DNA from: CAZEIW01 sp964512305
GTDB taxonomy: Bacteria > Pseudomonadota > Gammaproteobacteria > Burkholderiales > Burkholderiaceae_F
Assembly: GCA_964512305.1 (NCBI GenBank)
Contig: CAZEIW010000070.1
Location: 1-36,489 of the forward strand
DNA: 36,489 nucleotides
Reading direction: 5' to 3'
The notes under the pieces are model-generated. The model did no database searches. It was given only the letters and a program-made list of their open reading frames with translations, and was not told the DNA's origin. The translations under genes were made by a program, and so were the position numbers. Of this stretch, positions 9,535 to 16,469 are shown piece by piece. Position 1 is the stretch's first letter. Each line of letters opens with the position of its first letter.

Positions 9535-10800
9535 CTAAGCGTATATCCAGCGCCGCGTCAGCGGCAGCGCCGTTTCTCCTGGCGTCTTCTGGTGGCTTGC
9601 GAGCACCTGGTGGATGTTCATCCAGCCGCGCTCGAAGCCGTAGCTGCAGCCGGCCAGGTAGGCCCGCCAGGTTCGCAAGGTCTTCTCGCCGACCAGGCGG
9701 ATGGCTTCCGCTCGACCCTGTTCCAGCCGCCGGTACCAACGCTCGAGCGTCAGCGCATAGTGCGGCCGCAGGCTCTCGACGTCGGCGACCTCGAAACCCT
9801 GCGCCGACAGCTCGCGCACCGCCACGTGCAGGTGCGGCACTTCTCCCTGCGGAAACACGTACTTGTCGATGAAATTGCCCGCCCCCGCGCCGACCGGACG
9901 GCTTTCGACGTCGGACGAGCTGATGCCGTGATTCAGGAACAGGCCGCGGTCGCGCAGCACCCGTGAAATGGCGCCGAAATAAAGCGGCAGGTTCTTCAGA
10001 CCGACATGCTCGACCATGCCGACGCTCGCGACCTTGTCGAAGTGGGCCGCACCATACCGGTCGGGAAGATCGCGATAGTCGAGCAGCAGCACCTCGATCC
10101 GGTCCGACAGGCCGGCGCGGGCGACGTGCTCGCGCGCGCCCTGCACCTGCTGCTCCGACAGCGTGATGCCGACCGCCTCGACGCCGTAATGCGTTGCGGC
10201 GTGGATCAGCAGCGCGCCCCATCCGCACCCGACGTCGAGCAGGCGTTCTCCCGGTGCCAGCCGCAGCTTGCGGCAGATATGGTCGAGCTTCGCGAGCTGC
10301 GCCGCGTCGATGGATTCGTCGCCTCGCTCGAAATAGGCGCAGGAATACACCATCCGCTCGTCGAGCCAGAGGCGGTAGAAGTCGTTGCCGACGTCGTAGT
10401 GGTGCGCGATCGCCTTGCGGTCGGCTTGGCGCGAATGGCGCGAGCCGGGACCCGCGGTGCGGTCGGTCGGCGAATAACCTGTCGCTTCCGCCAGCCGCTC
10501 GACGCAGCCGATCGCATCGAGCATGTCGCCCTCGAGGTCGAGCGCGCCTTCGATGTAGGCCTCGCCGAGCGCGCCGAGCGTCGGCGTCGCCAGCAGGGTC
10601 GGCGACGCGCTTGGGCGCAGCTTGATCACGACGCGTGGAGCCAGGCCGAAGTTGAACCGGTTGCCGTCGGGCAGCTCGATGTCGAGCGGTACCCCGCCCT
10701 CCTGGAGCGCCCGCTCGGCCAGCCGGCCCAAGCCGCTGCCAAGCGCCCGCTGTGCGATCTTGCGCGTCGCCTTGGAAAGGATGCCGCCTTCATCCCACAC
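9535..10800 (-). CDS. cfa: Cyclopropane-fatty-acyl-phospholipid synthase family protein
   Basis: A 421-residue SAM-dependent methyltransferase of the cyclopropane fatty acid synthase family, which adds a methylene bridge to unsaturated acyl chains of membrane phospholipids. The SAM-binding motif is LLDVGCGWGALLIHAA (Asp189 within it). Other family motifs are YDVGNDFYRLWLDERM, VYSCAYFERGDE (catalytic-site cysteine region), GMVEHVGLKNLPLYF, FIDKYVFPQGEVPH and HYALTLERWYRRLE. The N-terminal 100 residues match the lipid-binding domain of longer family members. The start is GTG at 10800, supported by GGGAGG 7 nt upstream. It stands alone between two minus-strand operons. Paralogues with methyltransferase roles other than cyclopropanation exist, so the exact reaction is less sure than the family. 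Confidence 0.88.
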   Translation of the reverse strand: MWDEGGILSKATRKIAQRALGSGLGRLAERALQEGGVPLDIELPDGNRFNFGLAPRVVIKLRPSASPTLLATPTLGALGEAYIEGALDLEGDMLDAIGCVERLAEATGYSPTDRTAGPGSRHSRQADRKAIAHHYDVGNDFYRLWLDERMVYSCAYFERGDESIDAAQLAKLDHICRKLRLAPGERLLDVGCGWGALLIHAATHYGVEAVGITLSEQQVQGAREHVARAGLSDRIEVLLLDYRDLPDRYGAAHFDKVASVGMVEHVGLKNLPLYFGAISRVLRDRGLFLNHGISSSDVESRPVGAGAGNFIDKYVFPQGEVPHLHVAVRELSAQGFEVADVESLRPHYALTLERWYRRLEQGRAEAIRLVGEKTLRTWRAYLAGCSYGFERGWMNIHQVLASHQKTPGETALPLTRRWIYA

Positions 10801-10940
10801 TGGTCGCCTCCCTATGCGCGCCGGTCAGGCGCCGCCCCGCACGCGCTCGCGTTCGCTTCCACGACAGGTTTCGCCGCATCCTCGCGCCTCCGCGACATTC
10901 TCGCGGATCCTCCGCCGCCGCGGCAAGCCATGGCATTTCG

Positions 10941-11738
10941 CTATGCGGGGTCTGCGAGTCCCTCCCTCCGGCGCCGGCGTTCGAAAAGGCAGATCGCCGC
11001 CGCTGCCGCGACGTTAAGCGACTCGACTCCACCCTCTGTCGGAACGCTCAGCCGCCGGTTGCAGATCGACAACGTGGCGGCCGACGGCCCGGCGCCCTCT
11101 CCCCCGAACACCCAGCCGATCGCGCCGGCCGGAAGGGGCGCGGTCCACAGCGATTGCGCATCGTGCGCGACGGCCGCAACCCATTCGCCGCGCAGTGCCT
11201 CCGGCAGGCGTTCGGGCGCGACGGCTTCGGACAACGACAGGTGGAAGTGCGCGCCCATCGCCGCGCGCAGCACCTTCGGAGCCCATAGCGCCGCGGTGCC
11301 GGGGCCCGCCAGCACGTGCCGCACGCCCGCCGCCGCCGCGGTCCGTAGGAGTGTTCCGACGTTGCCGGGATCCTGGAGCCCGTCCAGAAAAACCATGTCG
11401 GCCGCCAGGAGCCGTGGCGGATCGACGTCGCGCGCACCGATCGCGAGCATCACGCCTGCGCCGTGCTCGACCGGCGCCAGGCGATCGTACAGGGCCGGGG
11501 CCAGCTCATAGCGCTCGACCGCGGCGTCCAGTTCGCCCAGCAGTCCCTCGATCGCCTCGCCACGCGCGCCCCGTCGCAGCAGCACGGCCACGATCGGATG
11601 GCCGGCGTCGAGCGCGGTCCGGGCCAGGTGCAGGCCCTCGGCCAGCGTCTGTCGCAGCTCGCGCACCGCGCGCGGCCTGCTCGCGAGCTGCAGCCAGCGG
11701 CGGTACGCCGGGTTGGCCGGCGAGCTCAGCGCCTTCAT
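10941..11738 (-). CDS. TrmH/SpoU family RNA 2'-O-methyltransferase
   Basis: A 265-residue SPOUT-class methyltransferase that probably 2'-O-methylates a ribose in rRNA or tRNA. The N-terminal domain resembles the SpoU substrate-binding domain (LAEGLHLARTALDAG). The three knot motifs are clear: FLDGLQDPGNVGTLLRTAAA, WVFGGEGAGPS, and SVPTEGGVESLNVAAAAAIC. The exact target cannot be told from sequence alone. ATG at 11738 or GTG at 11747 could both be the start; neither has a good ribosome site, which fits coupling to rnhB, whose stop lies only 16 bp before the ATG. It is the last gene of the long rpsB-to-lipid A gene train. The 140 bp to the cfa-like gene hold no gene. Confidence 0.92.
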   Translation of the reverse strand: MKALSSPANPAYRRWLQLASRPRAVRELRQTLAEGLHLARTALDAGHPIVAVLLRRGARGEAIEGLLGELDAAVERYELAPALYDRLAPVEHGAGVMLAIGARDVDPPRLLAADMVFLDGLQDPGNVGTLLRTAAAAGVRHVLAGPGTAALWAPKVLRAAMGAHFHLSLSEAVAPERLPEALRGEWVAAVAHDAQSLWTAPLPAGAIGWVFGGEGAGPSAATLSICNRRLSVPTEGGVESLNVAAAAAICLFERRRRREGLADPA

Positions 11739-11754
11739 GGCCGGCACGGCGTCG

Positions 11755-12378
11755 TCACCACAGCCGCCCCTGCCCTCGCATCAGCAGCGCCTCGCGCACC
11801 GGCGCGAACGACACCCGGTGCAGCGGGCAGGGCCCGATCTCGATCAGCCGTTCCAGGTGGGAAGGCGTCGGGTAACCGAAATGGGTCGCGAAGCCGTATC
11901 CGGGAAATTCGCGGTCCAGCTCGCGCATCACGTCGTCGCGGCACGTCTTTGCCAGGATCGATGCCGCGCTGATGGCCGCTTCGGTCGCGTCGCCGCCGAC
12001 AACGGCCCGCGCGCCGATCTGCAGCTCGGGCACTCGGTTGCCATCGATCAGCGCGAACTCGGCCTTCGGCCGCAGCGCCTGCAGGGCGCGCCGCATCGCG
12101 AGCAGGCTCGCGTGCAAGATGTTGAGCGCGTCGATCTCCTCCACGGTTGCCGAGCCGATCGCCCACGCGACCGCGTTCGCGCGCACGCACGCCGCAAGGC
12201 GGTCACGCTGTGCCGGCGACAGCCGCTTGGAGTCGCGCACGCCTTCGATCGGCCGGCGCGGGTCGAGGATCACCGCGGCCGCCACGACCGGTCCGGCCAG
12301 CGGTCCGCGCCCCGCCTCGTCGACCCCCGCGACGCGCGCGCGCGCCTTGGCGCGCGCCTCCAGCCTAGCGGCCGGCAC
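11755..12378 (-). CDS. rnhB: Ribonuclease HII
   Basis: RNase HII cuts RNA in RNA/DNA hybrids and at single ribonucleotides misincorporated in DNA. The 207-residue product has AGVDEAGRGPLAGPVVAAAV (Asp20 and Glu21, metal ligands), RDSKRLSPAQRDRL, ALIDGN, and EAAISAASILAKTCRDD with the remaining acidic site nearby. The end HRVSFAPVREAL matches the family. The frame is open far upstream inside lpxB, but the family N-terminus fits a GTG start at 12378, which overlaps lpxB by 14 bp. Location after lpxB is standard in beta- and gammaproteobacteria. Confidence 0.95.
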   Translation of the reverse strand: MPAARLEARAKARARVAGVDEAGRGPLAGPVVAAAVILDPRRPIEGVRDSKRLSPAQRDRLAACVRANAVAWAIGSATVEEIDALNILHASLLAMRRALQALRPKAEFALIDGNRVPELQIGARAVVGGDATEAAISAASILAKTCRDDVMRELDREFPGYGFATHFGYPTPSHLERLIEIGPCPLHRVSFAPVREALLMRGQGRLW

Positions 12379-13537
12379 CGCCCGACTTCCCTGCCGGCGG
12401 CGCGCGCCGCATCGTTTCGAAGATCGCATCGGCCGCCAGCGCGGGCGTATCGCGCCGAAGCGACTCGTGGATCGCCGCGAACCGCTCGGCCAGGCGCGCG
12501 CGACCCGTGGCATCCTCGAGCTGGCGCAGCAGCGCCTGCGCGATCGCCCCCGGTTGCGCGCTCTCCTGCAGCAGCTCCGGGACCAGGGTCTCGCCGGCCA
12601 GGATGTTGGGCAGACCGACCCACGGCAGATAGCCGCCGATGCGTCGCATGATCCACGCCGAGAGGGCCGGCATCCGGTAGGCGATCACCATCGGCCGCTT
12701 GAAAAGCGCCGCCTCGAGCGTGGCGGTGCCGCTCGCGACCACGGCGCCGTCGCTCGCCTCCAGGCATTCGTGCGACCGCCCGTCGAACAGGGTGGTCGCC
12801 GCGGCCACTTCGGGCCAGCGCGCGATCGACTGCTGCAAGCCCGGCAGCAGACTCGGATCGGCCACCGGCACCGCGAAACGCGCCGCCGGCAGGCTGTCCA
12901 GCAGCCGGCGCGCGGCGCCGAAGAAGACCGGCCCGAGGTGTTCGATCTCGGCGCGGCGGCTGCCCGGCAGCAGCGCGATCAGCGCGCCTTCGGCCGCCAG
13001 GCCCAGGCGGCGCCGCGCGCCGGCGCGGTCGGGCACGAGCGCAATCGCGCTGGCGAGCGGATGGCCGACATAGGTCGCGGCGATCCCGGCCTCGTCGTAG
13101 ATCCTCTGCTCGAACGGGAACACCAGCAGCACGCGGTCGGCGGCGCGCCGGATGCGCTCGATCCGGCCGGCGCGCCAGGCCCAGATCGACGGGCTCACGT
13201 AGTGGACCGTCGGCACGCCCGCGGCGCGGACGTGCGCCTCGAGCGCGAGGTTGAAATCGGGGCTGTCGACGCCCACCAGCGCCGCGCAGCGGCCGGCGCA
13301 CAGGCGGCGCGCGAGCGAGCGCCGCATCCGCCACAGGCGCGGCAGCTCGGCGAGGACTTCGGCGTAACCGCGCACCGACAGTTCGCGCACGTGATGCCAG
13401 GGCTCGCAGCCGGCGGCGATCATGCGGTCGCCGGCGATGCCGGCACATCGCAGCCCGGGGGAACGCGCCCGCACGGCCGCGACGACCGGGGCCGCCAACA
13501 GGTCGCCGGACGATTCGCCGGCGACGAAGGCGATCAC
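12365..13537 (-). CDS. lpxB: Lipid-A-disaccharide synthase
   Basis: LpxB joins UDP-2,3-diacylglucosamine to lipid X to make the tetra-acylated lipid A disaccharide at the inner membrane face. The 390-residue product has the glycosyltransferase family 19 motifs: IAFVAGESSGDLLAAPVV at the start, VDSPDFNLALEAHVR, VHYVSPSIWAWRAGRI, VFPFEQRIYD, YVGHPLAS, LLPGSRRAEI and VASGTATLEAALFKRPMVIA. The usual N-terminus corresponds to a GTG start at 13537, with GGTGA 5 nt upstream. That places the start 4 bp after the lpxA stop. An upstream ATG at 13717 in the same frame would only translate the antisense-like frame of lpxA. Confidence 0.96.
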   Translation of the reverse strand: MIAFVAGESSGDLLAAPVVAAVRARSPGLRCAGIAGDRMIAAGCEPWHHVRELSVRGYAEVLAELPRLWRMRRSLARRLCAGRCAALVGVDSPDFNLALEAHVRAAGVPTVHYVSPSIWAWRAGRIERIRRAADRVLLVFPFEQRIYDEAGIAATYVGHPLASAIALVPDRAGARRRLGLAAEGALIALLPGSRRAEIEHLGPVFFGAARRLLDSLPAARFAVPVADPSLLPGLQQSIARWPEVAAATTLFDGRSHECLEASDGAVVASGTATLEAALFKRPMVIAYRMPALSAWIMRRIGGYLPWVGLPNILAGETLVPELLQESAQPGAIAQALLRQLEDATGRARLAERFAAIHESLRRDTPALAADAIFETMRRAPPAGKSGGAGR

Positions 13538-13541
13538 GAAT

Positions 13542-14333
13542 TCACCGCACGATCCCCCGCCCGGGCACCGCCAGGAACCCGGCCAGTTCCCGCAGCGGGC
13601 GCGCGCAGTCCTCGGGCGCCTGCCGCGCCTGTTCCTCGATCGCCGCGCGCGCGTCGGCCAGCGACAGGCCGTCGCGATAGACGGTGCGGTAAGCGCGTCG
13701 CAGCGCCGCGATCGCATCGGCGCTGAAGTTGCGCCGCTTCAATCCCTCGACGTGGATGCCGTGCGCCTGCGCCGGATGGCCGTCGCACAGCACGTACGGC
13801 GGCAGGTCCTGCAGCAGGATCGTGCCGCCGCCGCACAGCGCATGCACGCCGATGCGGACGAACTGGTGCACGGCGGCGGTGCCGCCGATGAAGGCCCAGT
13901 CGCCGACCTCGACGTGGCCGGCAAGCGTCACGGCATTGGCGAAGATGGTGTGATCCCCGATCGTGCAGTCGTGCGCGACGTGGACGTAGGCCATGATCCA
14001 GTTGTCGGATCCGACCCGCGTCGTGCCGCCGCCCTGCGCGGTACCGGTGTTGAACAGGCAGTACTCCCGGATCGTGTTGCCGTCGCCGATCTCGAGCGCG
14101 GTGTCCTCGCCGCCGTACTTCTTGTCCTGCGGCTCGGTGCCGAGCGAGCAGAACGGGAAGATCCGGTTGGCGCGACCGATCCGCGTGCGGCCCGAAAGCA
14201 CGACGTGCGCGCCGACCTTCGTCCCGGCGCCGATCCGCACCCCCGGGCCGACGACGCAGAACGGTCCAATCTCGACGTCGTCGGCCAGCTCGGCGCCGGG
14301 GTCGACGAGCGCGCTCGCGTGCACGCGCGCCAT
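13542..14333 (-). CDS. lpxA: UDP-N-acetylglucosamine acyltransferase
   Basis: LpxA carries out the first step of lipid A synthesis, moving a 3-hydroxyacyl chain from acyl carrier protein to UDP-GlcNAc. The 263-residue product is the usual length and is a left-handed beta helix of hexapeptide repeats (VHASALVDPGAELADDVEIG and onward), with the catalytic histidine in VHVAHDCTIGD and the conserved FANAVTLAGHVEVGDWAFIG. The C-terminal helical part begins at EGLKRRNFSADAI. The ATG at 14333 shares its first base with the fabZ stop (TGATG). Whether it prefers C10, C12 or C14 chains cannot be told reliably by eye. Confidence 0.97.
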   Translation of the reverse strand: MARVHASALVDPGAELADDVEIGPFCVVGPGVRIGAGTKVGAHVVLSGRTRIGRANRIFPFCSLGTEPQDKKYGGEDTALEIGDGNTIREYCLFNTGTAQGGGTTRVGSDNWIMAYVHVAHDCTIGDHTIFANAVTLAGHVEVGDWAFIGGTAAVHQFVRIGVHALCGGGTILLQDLPPYVLCDGHPAQAHGIHVEGLKRRNFSADAIAALRRAYRTVYRDGLSLADARAAIEEQARQAPEDCARPLRELAGFLAVPGRGIVR

Positions 14334-14794
14334 CAACCGGCCCGCTTCCCCGGCAGCGCGATCGGGCGATACGCGCACATCAGCTCGGCCTCGCAGGCGA
14401 GCTGGCCGTCGACCAGCGTGCGCCCGATGAACTTGGCCACGCCGCGCATTTCGCGCGCGAGGTCGACTTCCAGCCGCATCTGGTCGCCCGGGGTCACAGG
14501 GCGCTTGAAGCGCGCCTTGTCGATGCCGGCGAAGTAGTACATCGAGTCCGACTGCGGCTTCTGCCCGAGCGTGACGAACGACAGGATCGCGGCCGCCTGC
14601 GCCATCGATTCGAGGATCAGAACGCCCGGCATCACCGGGTAGTTCGGGAAATGGCCGGTGAAGACGGGCTCGTTGGCGGTCACGTTCTTGATCGCGACGA
14701 TGCGCTTGCCGGGCTCGATTTCGAGCACGCGATCGACCAGGATGATCGGATAGCGGTGCGGGAGGTGGGCGAGGATTTCCTGGATGTCCATCAT
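14333..14794 (-). CDS. fabZ: 3-hydroxyacyl-ACP dehydratase FabZ
   Basis: FabZ dehydrates 3-hydroxyacyl-ACP in fatty acid elongation and competes with LpxA and LpxD for the same substrate, which explains its place between them. The 153-residue hot-dog-fold protein has LPHRYPIILVDRV, the catalytic histidine in FTGHFPNYPVMPG (His48) and the catalytic glutamate in LILESMAQAAA (Glu62). Two ATG codons lie in a row; the first (14794) overlaps the lpxD stop as ATGA and has GGA 6 nt upstream, while the second (14791) would be one residue shorter. The longer open frame to 14893 is not used by the family. Confidence 0.97.
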   Translation of the reverse strand: MMDIQEILAHLPHRYPIILVDRVLEIEPGKRIVAIKNVTANEPVFTGHFPNYPVMPGVLILESMAQAAAILSFVTLGQKPQSDSMYYFAGIDKARFKRPVTPGDQMRLEVDLAREMRGVAKFIGRTLVDGQLACEAELMCAYRPIALPGKRAG

Positions 14795-15873
14795 TCTGGG
14801 TCCGTCGTGCGTGCCAAGGCTTTCGCTTCCAGACGCCGCACGCGATCGCGCAACTCGTCCAGATGCCGCAACAGCGCGGCGTTGCGCTCCCAATCGCGGT
14901 TGCGCATGATCGGAAACACGCCGGTGTAGAAGCCGGCCTCGTTCAGGCTGCGCGACACCAGCGTGCCGGCCGAAATGACCGTGCCGTCAGCGATCGTGAT
15001 GTGGCCGTGGATCATCGCGGCGCCGCCGAGCTGGCAATGGCGCCCGATCACGGCGCTGCCCGCGATGCCGACGCAGCCGGCGATGGCCGTGTGCGCGCCG
15101 ATCCGGCAGTTGTGCGCGATCTGCACCTGGTTGTCGATCTTGACGCCGTCGCCGATCAGCGTGTCGTCGGACGCCCCGCGGTCGATCGTGGTGCAGGCGC
15201 CGATCTCGACGTCGTCGCCGATCACGACGCCGCCGAGCTGCGGAATCTTGACCCAGCGGCCCGCCAGTGGCGCGAAGCCGAAGCCGTCGGCGCCGATCAC
15301 GGCGCCGCCGTGCACGATGCAGCGGCGCCCGATGCGGCAGCCGTGGTAGACGCGGACGCCGGCGTACAGGCGCGTCCCTGCGCCGATCGACGCCCCGGCG
15401 CCGACGAAGCTGCCGGCGCCGATCCAGGCGCCCGCCTCGACGCTGGCGCCATCCTCGACGACCGCGTGGGCATCGATCCGGGCCGCCGGGTCGATCCGGG
15501 CGCCCGGCGCGACCGCCGCCGCCGCGTGCCGTCCGGGCTCGTGCGGCGGCGCAGGGCTGAGCAGCTGCGCCGCGAACGCGAACCACGCGTAAGGATGCTC
15601 GCAGACCACGAGCCCGCCGGTCTCGCGGCCGCCCGGAAACAGCGCATCGCGGTCGGCCGGCGAAAGAACCAGCGCGCCGGCGCGGCTGCCTGCCGCAGCG
15701 CGCCGGTAGCGCGGGTTGGCGAGAAAACTCAGATCGCCGGGGCCGGCCGATTCGAGCGAGGCGACCGCGCCGATCGGGCAGGCGGTGTCGCCGGCCAGAC
15801 TGGCCGCCAGTTCGCCGCCGCCCAGGCGCTCGATCGCAGCGGCGAGATCCGAGAGCGAGCGAGCCTCCGACAT
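14791..15873 (-). CDS. lpxD: UDP-3-O-(3-hydroxyacyl)glucosamine N-acyltransferase
   Basis: LpxD adds the second acyl chain (N-linked) in lipid A synthesis. The 360-residue product has the N-terminal uridine-binding domain with AGPGDLSFLANPRYRRA, a long left-handed beta helix of hexapeptide repeats from about residue 110 (including GADGFGFAP and KIPQLGGVVIGDDVEIGA), and the catalytic histidine in QIAHNCRIGAHTAIAG. A C-terminal helix carries NAALLRHLDELRDRVRRLEA. The ATG at 15873 follows an AAGTGA-like site formed by the end of skp; a TTG one codon earlier is possible. The gene starts 4 bp after the skp stop and ends overlapping fabZ. Confidence 0.96.
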   Translation of the reverse strand: MSEARSLSDLAAAIERLGGGELAASLAGDTACPIGAVASLESAGPGDLSFLANPRYRRAAAGSRAGALVLSPADRDALFPGGRETGGLVVCEHPYAWFAFAAQLLSPAPPHEPGRHAAAAVAPGARIDPAARIDAHAVVEDGASVEAGAWIGAGSFVGAGASIGAGTRLYAGVRVYHGCRIGRRCIVHGGAVIGADGFGFAPLAGRWVKIPQLGGVVIGDDVEIGACTTIDRGASDDTLIGDGVKIDNQVQIAHNCRIGAHTAIAGCVGIAGSAVIGRHCQLGGAAMIHGHITIADGTVISAGTLVSRSLNEAGFYTGVFPIMRNRDWERNAALLRHLDELRDRVRRLEAKALARTTDPE

Positions 15874-15877
15874 CAAG

Positions 15878-16405
15878 TCACTTGGTGCTGTCGAGGGTCT
15901 TGAGCACCCTGTCCGTGATATCGACGCGCGGGCCGACGTACACGGCGTCCTGCAGGATCAGGTCGTACTTCTCCTGCTCGGCAAGCTGGCGGACGATCCG
16001 CTGCGCGCGCTCGAGCAGCGCCTGCAGTTCCTCGTTCTTGCGCTGGTTCAGGTCCTCCTGGAATTCGCGCCGCTTGCGCTGGAACTCCCGGTCCATGTCC
16101 TGCACCTCGCGCTGCCGGCGCGTGCGCTCCGACTCGGCCAGCACCGGCCCTTCCTTGTCGAGCTTGTCGGCACTGGCCTTGAGCTTCGCTCCCATGTCCT
16201 GCAGGTCCTTGTCGCGCTTGGCGAACTCCTGCGTCAGCTTCTGCTCGGCGGCCTTGGCCTGGGCCGAGTCGCGCAGGATCCGCTCGGAGCTGACGTAGCC
16301 GATCTTGAACTCGTCGGCGCTCGCGGCGCGGGCCGCGAACAGAAGCGCCGCCGGCAGCGCGACCGACAGGAAAAGGAATGGAGCCAAGCGCAGCCGCAGT
16401 GTCAT
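15878..16405 (-). CDS. skp: OmpH/Skp family periplasmic chaperone
   Basis: A Skp-like chaperone that holds unfolded outer-membrane proteins in the periplasm on their way to BamA. The 175-residue product has a signal peptide (MTLRLRLAPFLFLSVALPAA, cleavage likely after residue 30 at SADEF). A short strand, FKIGYVSSERIL, follows, then long charged alpha-helical coiled-coil arms (about residues 45-140, rich in K, E, Q and R), and the C-terminal strand YDLILQDAVYVGPRVDIT. I chose the ATG at 16405, with AGGGG 8 nt upstream, because the signal peptide starts there; an ATG at 16444 would add 13 polar residues. It lies between bamA and lpxD as in other proteobacteria. Confidence 0.94.
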   Translation of the reverse strand: MTLRLRLAPFLFLSVALPAALLFAARAASADEFKIGYVSSERILRDSAQAKAAEQKLTQEFAKRDKDLQDMGAKLKASADKLDKEGPVLAESERTRRQREVQDMDREFQRKRREFQEDLNQRKNEELQALLERAQRIVRQLAEQEKYDLILQDAVYVGPRVDITDRVLKTLDSTK

Positions 16406-16469
16406 CGACGACCCCTGCCCAGGTAAGGAGGAAGATTTTGCCATAGCGCGGGGGCCGGCAACGGTCGCT

